Shown here: positions 30,696 through 37,410 of the stretch, in pieces
How positions within the stretch are numbered: position 1 is the first letter of the stretch
Layout: each line of letters begins with the position of its first letter
Source: Acidobacteriota bacterium
Lineage (GTDB): Bacteria; Acidobacteriota; Thermoanaerobaculia; Multivoradales; Multivoraceae
Assembly: GCA_028877275.1 (NCBI GenBank)
Contig: JAPPFP010000020.1
Coordinates: 1 to 64,000, forward strand
Direction of reading: 5' to 3'
Length of the DNA stretch: 64,000 nt
The notes under the pieces: model-generated
Databases searched by the model: none
The model's input: only the letters and a program-made list of their open reading frames with translations
What the model was told of the DNA's origin: nothing
Position numbers and translations under genes: made by a program

Positions 30696-30871
30696 CACAC
30701 TGGGTGCGCCGGCGTCCCCGCCGGCTTTCGGGCGACGCCGCGAAGCGGTGGTGACCGAGGTTGACTAGCGAGGCCGAAGGCCTCTCCTTCATGGAGCGAG
30801 GCCTACGGCCTCGCACGCTTCTCTGGCCGCCTATGGCGGCAGCCGGCGAGGACGCCGGCGCACCCAGTGTG
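30696..30871. repeat. Small element bounded by inverted type A repeats
   Basis: A 176-bp unit with 30-bp inverted ends (30696-30725 and 30842-30871), the same ends as the unit at 11385-11535. Interior palindromes: GCGAGGCCTACGGCCTCGC (30796-30814) and GGCCGCCTATGGCGGC (30825-30840), the latter one base before the right hairpin. It fills the gap between two convergent operons and has no coding capacity; its hairpins might also end transcription. It is the last full copy of this repeat in the window. Confidence 0.75.
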
Positions 30872-30876
30872 TTCCG

Positions 30877-31626
30877 TTAGACGTACCCCTCTCGTGCAAA
30901 CCGCGTCCAAGGCTCCCGCTCGCCGATCCCGTAGCCGCTCAGCAGCGCCTTCTTCAGCCACTCCCGGAACTCCGGAAACCCGTCGAGCGGCCCGACGCCA
31001 TCGAGCGCCGCAAGCCACGGGCCCGGCTCGTACTCCACCTGGCAGTGACGGAACACGCCATCCTCGATCACCCCGTAGCAGGCGACCCGCCGGCCGCAGC
31101 GCGGCTGGCCGACGCTGCCGGGGTTGACGAACTCCCGACCGTCGATCGCCCGCCGGAACTGGATGTGGGAGTGGCCGAAGAGCACCAGCGGGCAGTCCGT
31201 GCCGCCCGCCAGCACCGCCAGCCGCTCGTCGGCCGTATCGGGCAGCGCCTGCCGCGGCTCGTCGGGCAGCACGCCGTGGTGCAGGAACACCCGTTGGCCG
31301 CCGACCTCGTACTCGCCCTCGGACTGCAGGCCACGGAGCAGTTCCCAACCCGCCGGCTCCAGGGTCTCGAGGATCCAGCGCGTGTAGGCCCGCCAGGGGG
31401 CCGGCCAGGCCTCGAACCGCTCCGGCTCGAACATCTCCACGTCGTGGTTCCCCTCGATCAACACCCCATCGAGGCCCGCGAGCAGCGCCATCGTCTCGTT
31501 CGGCTGCGGGCCTGATAGCACCGTGTCACCGAGGAAGATCGTCGCGTCGACGGCGCTTTCCTTCTCGAGCACCGCCGAGAGCGCCTCGGCGTTCCCGTGC
31601 ACGTCGGCGATGACCAGGATCCTCAC
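30877..31626 (-). CDS. Metallophosphoesterase
   Basis: Cytoplasmic calcineurin-like phosphoesterase of 249 aa. All signature blocks are present: IADVHGN, LGDTVLSGP, EGNHD, HHG and FGHSH. It probably binds two metals and hydrolyses a phosphodiester or phosphomonoester; the YfcE/DNA-repair-like short form would fit, but the substrate is unknown. The GTG at 31626 starts 11 bp after the stop of the DUF3604 gene, making it the last gene of a six-gene operon. It is the only operon member without an export signal. Confidence 0.9.
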   Translation of the reverse strand: MRILVIADVHGNAEALSAVLEKESAVDATIFLGDTVLSGPQPNETMALLAGLDGVLIEGNHDVEMFEPERFEAWPAPWRAYTRWILETLEPAGWELLRGLQSEGEYEVGGQRVFLHHGVLPDEPRQALPDTADERLAVLAGGTDCPLVLFGHSHIQFRRAIDGREFVNPGSVGQPRCGRRVACYGVIEDGVFRHCQVEYEPGPWLAALDGVGPLDGFPEFREWLKKALLSGYGIGEREPWTRFAREGYV

Positions 31627-31637
31627 TCCGGGCTCTC

Positions 31638-33569
31638 TCAGGGGCTGTACCAGATCGGCGACGACCAGGCCCGCTCCTGGATCGTGGACGGCATGTCCCG
31701 GCGCGGCTCGACGCCCTCTCGCAGCGCATCCCAGGTCGACCAGCGGCAGGTCGGGTTCTCGAGCACCCGCACATAGTAGAAGGCCCGGTGCGCCGGGTTG
31801 AAGTCGGGGTCGGTCCACACGCCCGTGAGCTCGTTGGCCCCCACGTCCGCGCTGATGGCGCAGGTGGCGAGGTCGACGCTCGCCCCGTTGTCCGGGCAGC
31901 GGTGGGTGGCGGGGTCGACGGCCGCGCCGTCCGAACAGGCGACGTCGTAGACCATCTCCTCGCTGTTGCCATCCTCCGACCATCCCTTGATGATCTGCAG
32001 CCGGTCGAGCGGAGCGGCGAGAGGATCGCGCAGCGCCCAGGCCGCGAAGGTCGGTGCGGCCCCGTTCGGGGTGGACAGGTCGCCACCCATCGACACGCCT
32101 TCCGCGTAGGCCCTGGTGAGGAAATCCGGATCGTCCAGGTCGGCGCGGGTGGTCCCCGCCCGGGAGAAGAAGCGCACCCGAATCCGCGGACCCGATGTGG
32201 CGAAGGCCTCCTTGCGCCGAAGGGCCTGGAAGATCGCCTCGCGCGTGTTTTCCTCCGCCCACACGCCGGCGAGGCCCGACGCGCCCCAGGTGTGGTAGTA
32301 GGTGTCGCGGTAGGTCCGGCCGGAGCCGTCGCTGGTGCGCGTGGAGGATCCGGACCGCTCCGAGGGATCGCCGTAGCTGGCGATCACGCCCGTGCCCGGC
32401 ACCGAACCGCGCAACCGCGGCGTGGCGTCCAGAATGCCCGTTTTCGACCAGTAGTTGTCCTCCTCGAAGGAGCCCCCCGCGACATGGCTGTCGCTCGACC
32501 CGATCAGGCCGAATTCGTACGGGTTCATGACGCCGCCGTCCGCGATCTCAAGGCCCCGTCGATAGGCGTCGCGCACGTAGCTGCCTTCTCGCGGCAGACT
32601 GAGGACCACGGACCCGATCCTGTACGGCATGATCTCGAATTCGGCCCACTCGTCATTGCGCGACAGCGCCGGATGGGTGTCGGAGGTTCCCTTGACCTGG
32701 GTGATCTCGACCACCGGCTCGTTGCGCGAGCGCAGCTCCGAGTAGGCATCGTCGATCGCGCCGCCGTCGTAGTACTCGAGCTCGAACATGCGACCCCCTG
32801 AGGCGTTCGAGTTGTGCGGAATGGCCAGCGAGTCGATGCCCCGGGCGCGCCACCCGTCCATTGCGGCCCAGAGATCTTCAGGGTTGGAGGAGTCGACGCG
32901 GTTGAAGGGAAGTACGGGAGCCGCGGCGCCGCGGAAGATCACGTTGCGGTGCAGGTTGTTTCCCCCTTCGCCGGCGGAGGTGTATTCGTAGCCGATGAAG
33001 GCCGTGAAGGTCCCGGGATCGTTGTGCCGGTTGGCGGCCGCCTGGATCTCCTCCCAGGCGTCGCGCACGATCTCCATGTTCAGGTGCTCTTCGGTGCCCG
33101 GTTCCGCGTTCCAGTAGGGGCCTACGGCCATGAAGTTGCCGCGTCTCTCATCGGCGGAGCGTGCATTGCGCACGCCCTCGGCAATGGGGTGATCGTAGGC
33201 AGGTGAAGAGGGATCGGTCATCGCCGCGAGCATGCCGAGATACCAACCGTGATCGGCCACGGCCTGAAAGTCGAGTGGCCGGTCGAGTTTCATCTCGAAG
33301 CCAGCCGGATGCAGGATCGCGCCGCCCTTGGCGAACTCGTAGGCCGCGTTGGGATCCGCTGTGGTTCCGAAGATGAAACCGTCGAGCGAGTAGCGCGTGT
33401 GGACATGGAGATCGCCGAAGTAGGCGTTCCGCGTCGGATTGGGTGTCGGGGCTGCGGCGTCGGGCAGGGAGTCCGCCGCCGGCGCCTCGGCTGCCGGCTC
33501 CTCGCCGGAGCCGCAGCCGATGAGTAGAAGGGCCGCCGTCAGCAGACCCAACATGCATCTCATGGCCAC
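31638..33569 (-). CDS. DUF3604 lipoprotein (PHP-like)
   Basis: Exported DUF3604 protein of 643 aa with a lipobox (LLLIGC, Cys near residue 18), so lipid-anchored. The core starts with YFGDLHVHTRYSLDG, a PHP-type metal site, and continues with VADHGWYLG, SLAIPHNSNASGG, GLIGSSDSHVAGG and HTWGASGLAGVWAEENTREAIF. PHP-like folds are metal-dependent phosphoesterases or hydrolases; DUF3604 itself has no agreed function to my knowledge. A C-terminal domain with CSDGAAVDPATHRCPDNGA contains paired cysteines. It resembles the protein at 53597 closely and the one at 37411 distantly. ATGs at 33569 and 33563 are both possible. Confidence 0.9.
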   Translation of the reverse strand: MAMRCMLGLLTAALLLIGCGSGEEPAAEAPAADSLPDAAAPTPNPTRNAYFGDLHVHTRYSLDGFIFGTTADPNAAYEFAKGGAILHPAGFEMKLDRPLDFQAVADHGWYLGMLAAMTDPSSPAYDHPIAEGVRNARSADERRGNFMAVGPYWNAEPGTEEHLNMEIVRDAWEEIQAAANRHNDPGTFTAFIGYEYTSAGEGGNNLHRNVIFRGAAAPVLPFNRVDSSNPEDLWAAMDGWRARGIDSLAIPHNSNASGGRMFELEYYDGGAIDDAYSELRSRNEPVVEITQVKGTSDTHPALSRNDEWAEFEIMPYRIGSVVLSLPREGSYVRDAYRRGLEIADGGVMNPYEFGLIGSSDSHVAGGSFEEDNYWSKTGILDATPRLRGSVPGTGVIASYGDPSERSGSSTRTSDGSGRTYRDTYYHTWGASGLAGVWAEENTREAIFQALRRKEAFATSGPRIRVRFFSRAGTTRADLDDPDFLTRAYAEGVSMGGDLSTPNGAAPTFAAWALRDPLAAPLDRLQIIKGWSEDGNSEEMVYDVACSDGAAVDPATHRCPDNGASVDLATCAISADVGANELTGVWTDPDFNPAHRAFYYVRVLENPTCRWSTWDALREGVEPRRDMPSTIQERAWSSPIWYSP

Positions 33570-33580
33570 CCCTGGATTCG

Positions 33581-34615
33581 TCAGTACCCCAGTTCCTTGT
33601 CGATCACGTTTCGCAGCGGACGGCCGTTGACGAAACGCTCGATGTTGTCGCGGAAGAGAATGACCCGCCGCTCGATCGAGTGATCGGACACCGTCGCAAT
33701 GTGTGGCGTGATGACCACGTTGGGCATCGACCAGAGGGGATGACCGTCGGGCAGGGGCTCGGGGTCGGTCACGTCGAGACCCGCCGCACGCACCTTGCCG
33801 GAGCGGAGCGCCGCCACGAGAGCGTCGGTGTCGATGATCGCGCCGCGTGACACGTTGACGACATAGACCCCGTCCTTCATCAGCGCGAACTGCTCCTTGC
33901 CGAGCATGCCGCGGGAAGCCGGAGTGTGCGGAACGCTGCTGAAGACGACGTCGGCCTGCGGCAAGAGTTCGTCGAGCTCGTCCGGCGTGCCGACGTAGTC
34001 AACATCCCGGCTCATTGGAATGTCCTTCGGATCGACCGCGATGACGCGCATCTCGAAGGCCGCCGCGCGCTGGGCGATCTGGCTGCCAATGCCCCCCAGG
34101 CCGATGATGAGAGCCGTCTTGCCTCGCAGCTCGATGATCGGAAGATGGTTTGCGCGGTTCCATGTCTCCTGCTTGTTGAAGAAGCGGATGTCGCGAGTGA
34201 GAGTCAACAGCAGGGCAAAGGCGTGATCGGCGATCTCAGGCCCTTGCAGGATCTTCGCGCTGGTCAACACGATGTCCGAAGCCACGAGTTCCTCGAATCG
34301 CACCAATCTCTCGACCCCGGCGCTCGCGGTTTGCAGCCAGCGCAGGCGCGGCCCGGCACGGAGTACCTCGTCGAGGCCGGTTGGCGCCATGGCGATGACG
34401 GCATCGCACTGCGCCACTCTCTCCACGAGCTCCGCGTGATCACCGAAACGAATCATGCGCGCGCCGTCCTGCTGCGCGACCACATCGGCCACCTGATCGG
34501 CGAATCGCTCGGAAATGCAGAGTCCGATGTCTTGCGCGAGGGCGGGCGTCTGCACACAGAACCCGAGTGCAACAAGGCAGAAGCCTACGGACCTCACCGT
34601 CGGAAACACTCTCAT
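33581..34615 (-). CDS. D-2-hydroxyacid dehydrogenase with signal peptide
   Basis: D-isomer-specific 2-hydroxyacid dehydrogenase of 344 aa (from ATG 34615). The NAD-binding motif is GLGGIGSQIA, the catalytic Arg/Glu/His set appears in NVSRGAIIDTDAL, GLDVTDPEPLPDGHPLW and ITPHIA. It is unusual because the N-terminus is a Sec signal (TVRSVGFCLVALGFCVQTPALAQ), whereas this family is normally cytoplasmic. There are three in-frame ATGs (34651, 34633, 34615), created by an 18-bp duplication; the last is preferred for its Shine-Dalgarno spacing, but the first overlaps the upstream stop as ATGA. It sits between a DUF3604 gene and a PQQ dehydrogenase gene. Confidence 0.87.
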   Translation of the reverse strand: MRVFPTVRSVGFCLVALGFCVQTPALAQDIGLCISERFADQVADVVAQQDGARMIRFGDHAELVERVAQCDAVIAMAPTGLDEVLRAGPRLRWLQTASAGVERLVRFEELVASDIVLTSAKILQGPEIADHAFALLLTLTRDIRFFNKQETWNRANHLPIIELRGKTALIIGLGGIGSQIAQRAAAFEMRVIAVDPKDIPMSRDVDYVGTPDELDELLPQADVVFSSVPHTPASRGMLGKEQFALMKDGVYVVNVSRGAIIDTDALVAALRSGKVRAAGLDVTDPEPLPDGHPLWSMPNVVITPHIATVSDHSIERRVILFRDNIERFVNGRPLRNVIDKELGY

Positions 34616-34648
34616 CGTTGCTCTCCTCCTCATTGTTGCTCTCCTCCT
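34613..34648. repeat. 18-bp tandem duplication of ribosome-binding site and start codon
   Basis: Two 18-bp units (34613-34630 and 34631-34648, one mismatch), each holding an ATG and an AGGAGGAGAG Shine-Dalgarno for the next ATG on the minus strand. The unit is a multiple of three, so each extra copy adds MRRRAT in frame at the N-terminus of the dehydrogenase. Confidence 0.9.
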
Positions 34649-36468
34649 CATTGACCCCCTGCGCCTTGTTGGGCAGACACTCTGCGCTCAGGCAGAGCGA
34701 AGACGAAGAGGGTGTTGCCCGAGCTCGGGCGCAGCTCGGGGGTGAGCGGCGAGCCAAGCGCCGCCGACCCAGGGCCGGTCGAAGCGACGACATACTGCCG
34801 TCCGTCGACCCCATAGCTGATCGGAAAGCCGGAGACCGCCGAGCCGAGATTGATCTCCCACAGGACGTCGCCGGTTTCCTGGTCCAGAGCCTTGAAACGC
34901 CCGTTCGCATCGCCCACGAAGACCAGTCCGCCGCCGCTCGCGAACAGCGCCTGGGTTCCGGCCCGCTGCTCGTGAGTCCAGACGATCTTTCCGGTCTTCA
35001 CCGAAACGGCGTAGACGCTACCCAGTTGGTCGGTGCCGGGCGCGATCTGGTCATCCACGTTCAGAGCGTAGAGGGCGAGACGTTCCTCCAGGCTGGCCGT
35101 CATCTGCGCGCAGGTGTTGCGCAGGGGGAAGAACATGTTGCCGGTCAGCGGGCTGTAAGCGCCGGCCTGCCAATCCCTGCCGCCGAAATAGCTCGGACAG
35201 ACGAGGATGGTCTGGCCGAGCTCGGTGAACACCGTCTCGACGTTCTCGGTCACCTCTCCGGTGGCGCCGTCGATGTCGCTGATCACGTTCTGCGTCACGG
35301 TGGGAGTGGCCCAGAGAAACTCTCCGGTCTCGCGGTCGAGGGTGTAGACCACGCCGGTCTTGCCTGGAATCCCGGTCGTCACCTTGCGCACTTCTCCCGG
35401 CTCGAGACGGGGGTTGATCCACCGCACCTCGCTTGGGTCGGGCGCGACCGCGGTGTCGACGAGGATGCGCTCGAAGGGGTGGTCGAGATCCCAATGGTCG
35501 ATGAGATGCTGGTAGTACCAGGCGATCTCCCCGGTGGTCGCCTCGAGCGCCAGGGTGGAGTTGTGGTAGAGGTGCCTGTTCTTCGCGCCGCCGAGGAGGA
35601 ACTTCGGCGCTGGCGAGGTCACCGACGTTCCGATGTAGAGGAGCTCGAGGGCGGGATCGTAGCTCGGCACCATCCAGGTGCCGACGTGCCTGCGATCCGC
35701 GAAGGGCACCCCACCCCAGCTCTCGTCTCCCGGCTCGCCGGGCGCGGGAATCGTGCGCCGGCGCCACAGTTCTCTGCCGGTGTGCGGATCGTGGGCGGTG
35801 ACGACACACGCCTCAGGCCCGGCGAGTCGCCGGCAACTGCGCCCGGAGATCACCTTGCCGTCGGCGATGATGGGACCGGAACCCTGGATCGCCGGATGCG
35901 TCCGGTAGTCGAGGATCTCCGTGTCCCAGACCAACTCGCCCGTCGTCGCGTCGAGGGCGAAGATGTGCTCGTCGTAACTGGTATCGATGATCAACCTGTC
36001 ATAGATGGCCAGATTGCGGTTGTTGGCGCCGAGGCTGCCGACGTAGCTGGCAACGTCGTCGGGAAGGTCGCGGCGATGCTCCCAGATCAGGTCGCCGCTC
36101 ACCGCGTCGATCGCCTGAATGACGTCCTTCGGGTTGGGCAGGTAGAGCACTCCGTCGTAGACCAGCGGAGTCCCCTGCTGGCGACCCTCGCTCATGCCTC
36201 GCGACCAGACGAGGCGCAGCTCGTTCACATTCCCGCGGTCGATCTGGTCGAGCGGGCTGTAGCCCCAGCCGTCGAGCGTGCGGCGCCACATGAGCCAGTC
36301 GTCATCGCTGGGGTTCTGCAGCATCCCGTCGGTGACGGCGATGAACTCGTCCGCCGCCCGAACCTGGGCGGCGACGGACGAGAGCGCCACCAGGACGATC
36401 GAAACTGTGGCTAACCTGCCGGCCTGTCGAGCCCTGCGCCGACTACAGCCGGATGTCCAGGACATCAT
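34648..36468 (-). CDS. Periplasmic PQQ-dependent dehydrogenase (quinoprotein)
   Basis: Exported quinoprotein of 606 aa with an eight-bladed propeller pattern and no cytochrome c domain. A signal (RLATVSIVLVALSSVAAQVRA) spans about residues 18-38, then WLMWRRTLDGWGYSPLDQI, the usual opening of PQQ alcohol/glucose dehydrogenases. The pair of cysteines in GRSCRRLAGPEAC is characteristic of the soluble sugar/alcohol group. LVFVGDANGRFKALDQETGDVLWEI matches the last blade. It would oxidise an alcohol or sugar in the periplasm and pass electrons to a separate carrier. The start overlaps the preceding gene by 26 bp. It is coupled to the dehydrogenase downstream. Confidence 0.9.
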   Translation of the reverse strand: MMSWTSGCSRRRARQAGRLATVSIVLVALSSVAAQVRAADEFIAVTDGMLQNPSDDDWLMWRRTLDGWGYSPLDQIDRGNVNELRLVWSRGMSEGRQQGTPLVYDGVLYLPNPKDVIQAIDAVSGDLIWEHRRDLPDDVASYVGSLGANNRNLAIYDRLIIDTSYDEHIFALDATTGELVWDTEILDYRTHPAIQGSGPIIADGKVISGRSCRRLAGPEACVVTAHDPHTGRELWRRRTIPAPGEPGDESWGGVPFADRRHVGTWMVPSYDPALELLYIGTSVTSPAPKFLLGGAKNRHLYHNSTLALEATTGEIAWYYQHLIDHWDLDHPFERILVDTAVAPDPSEVRWINPRLEPGEVRKVTTGIPGKTGVVYTLDRETGEFLWATPTVTQNVISDIDGATGEVTENVETVFTELGQTILVCPSYFGGRDWQAGAYSPLTGNMFFPLRNTCAQMTASLEERLALYALNVDDQIAPGTDQLGSVYAVSVKTGKIVWTHEQRAGTQALFASGGGLVFVGDANGRFKALDQETGDVLWEINLGSAVSGFPISYGVDGRQYVVASTGPGSAALGSPLTPELRPSSGNTLFVFALPERRVSAQQGAGGQ

Positions 36469-37396
36469 TGAGGTACTGGACGTTGTGGTCCACGTAGTCG
36501 GCCACGCTTCCTTCCTCGGGGCGTGGTCTGCCGTAGTCGAGGCTCACCCAGCCACTGAACTTCTTTTCTCGAAGGATCTTCGTGAACGCCAAGAAATCCA
36601 CGCCGCCCGCGCCCATCCTCTTGTAGAGGCCGACCTGGCGGTGCTCCTCGCGAGTAGGTGAGGGGCCTTGGTACCCGCGGTACTTCGCCGGTATGTCCTT
36701 GAAGTGGATGGCCGCTACGCGGTCGTAGTGCTCGCTGAGGAACTTGACCGGATCCATGCCGGCAAGTGTCAGGTGCGCTGTATCCGCGGTCAGGTAGACG
36801 TATCGCGGGTCGGTCAGCTCGAGGACGCGATCGACCTCCTCCCGCCGTTCGAAGGGTGACCACAGGTGCGGGTGAGGGGCCAGCCGCACTCCAGCTTCGG
36901 CGGTGCGCTTGCCCAGCTCGTTCAGGGCCTTCGCCATCGTCCGCAGTTGCTCGTCGCCGATCGTCCCTCCCTCACGTTGGGGACCCACGTTGATCTTGAA
37001 ATGCGAACAACCGAAGTGGGCAAGGAAATCACGGGCAAACGCGGCGTGTTGGGCGATCGTCTCCTTCACCCTGGAAGGATCGGTGAAGTTGTCGGCCATC
37101 GATGCGCCGCCATTGGAACATGTCGCCATGCGAATGCCGGCCGCATCCAGCAGCTCCGTGAGGGCCTGCGGCCGGTCGACGTACTTGACGATGCTGCCCA
37201 TGTACGGCTCGATGCCCTCGAAGCCCAGGCGACCGCACTCGCGTATGGCTTCCTCGACGCTGTCGGGCCATATGTTCCCAACGTGGGCGACGCGAAACGT
37301 TCTCCCTGACAGAGGGCGAGCAAACACTCTTCCCGGTGCGGAGTGGAGAACCGTCGCCGCCAGGCCCGTGGCCAGGAACTCTCGTCGGTTCATCAT
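36443..37396 (-). CDS. Tat-exported sugar phosphate isomerase/epimerase-like TIM barrel
   Basis: TIM-barrel protein of 317 aa (xylose-isomerase-like, AP-endonuclease 2 fold). A Tat signal is clear (NRREFLATGLAATVLHSAPG), so the folded protein is exported. Metal-binding residues are plausible in ACSNGGASM-like loops, RLAPHPHLW, TADTAHLTLAG and AIHFKDIPAKY. Such Tat-exported barrels are common in Planctomycetota and Acidobacteriota, often with periplasmic sugar oxidation enzymes; substrates are usually unknown. ATG 37396 (ATGATG) has GGGGAGG 8 bp upstream. It lies 14 bp after the DUF3604 gene and overlaps the PQQ gene start. Confidence 0.87.
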   Translation of the reverse strand: MMNRREFLATGLAATVLHSAPGRVFARPLSGRTFRVAHVGNIWPDSVEEAIRECGRLGFEGIEPYMGSIVKYVDRPQALTELLDAAGIRMATCSNGGASMADNFTDPSRVKETIAQHAAFARDFLAHFGCSHFKINVGPQREGGTIGDEQLRTMAKALNELGKRTAEAGVRLAPHPHLWSPFERREEVDRVLELTDPRYVYLTADTAHLTLAGMDPVKFLSEHYDRVAAIHFKDIPAKYRGYQGPSPTREEHRQVGLYKRMGAGGVDFLAFTKILREKKFSGWVSLDYGRPRPEEGSVADYVDHNVQYLNDVLDIRL

Positions 37397-37410
37397 GCTG
37401 GCGCCTCCCC

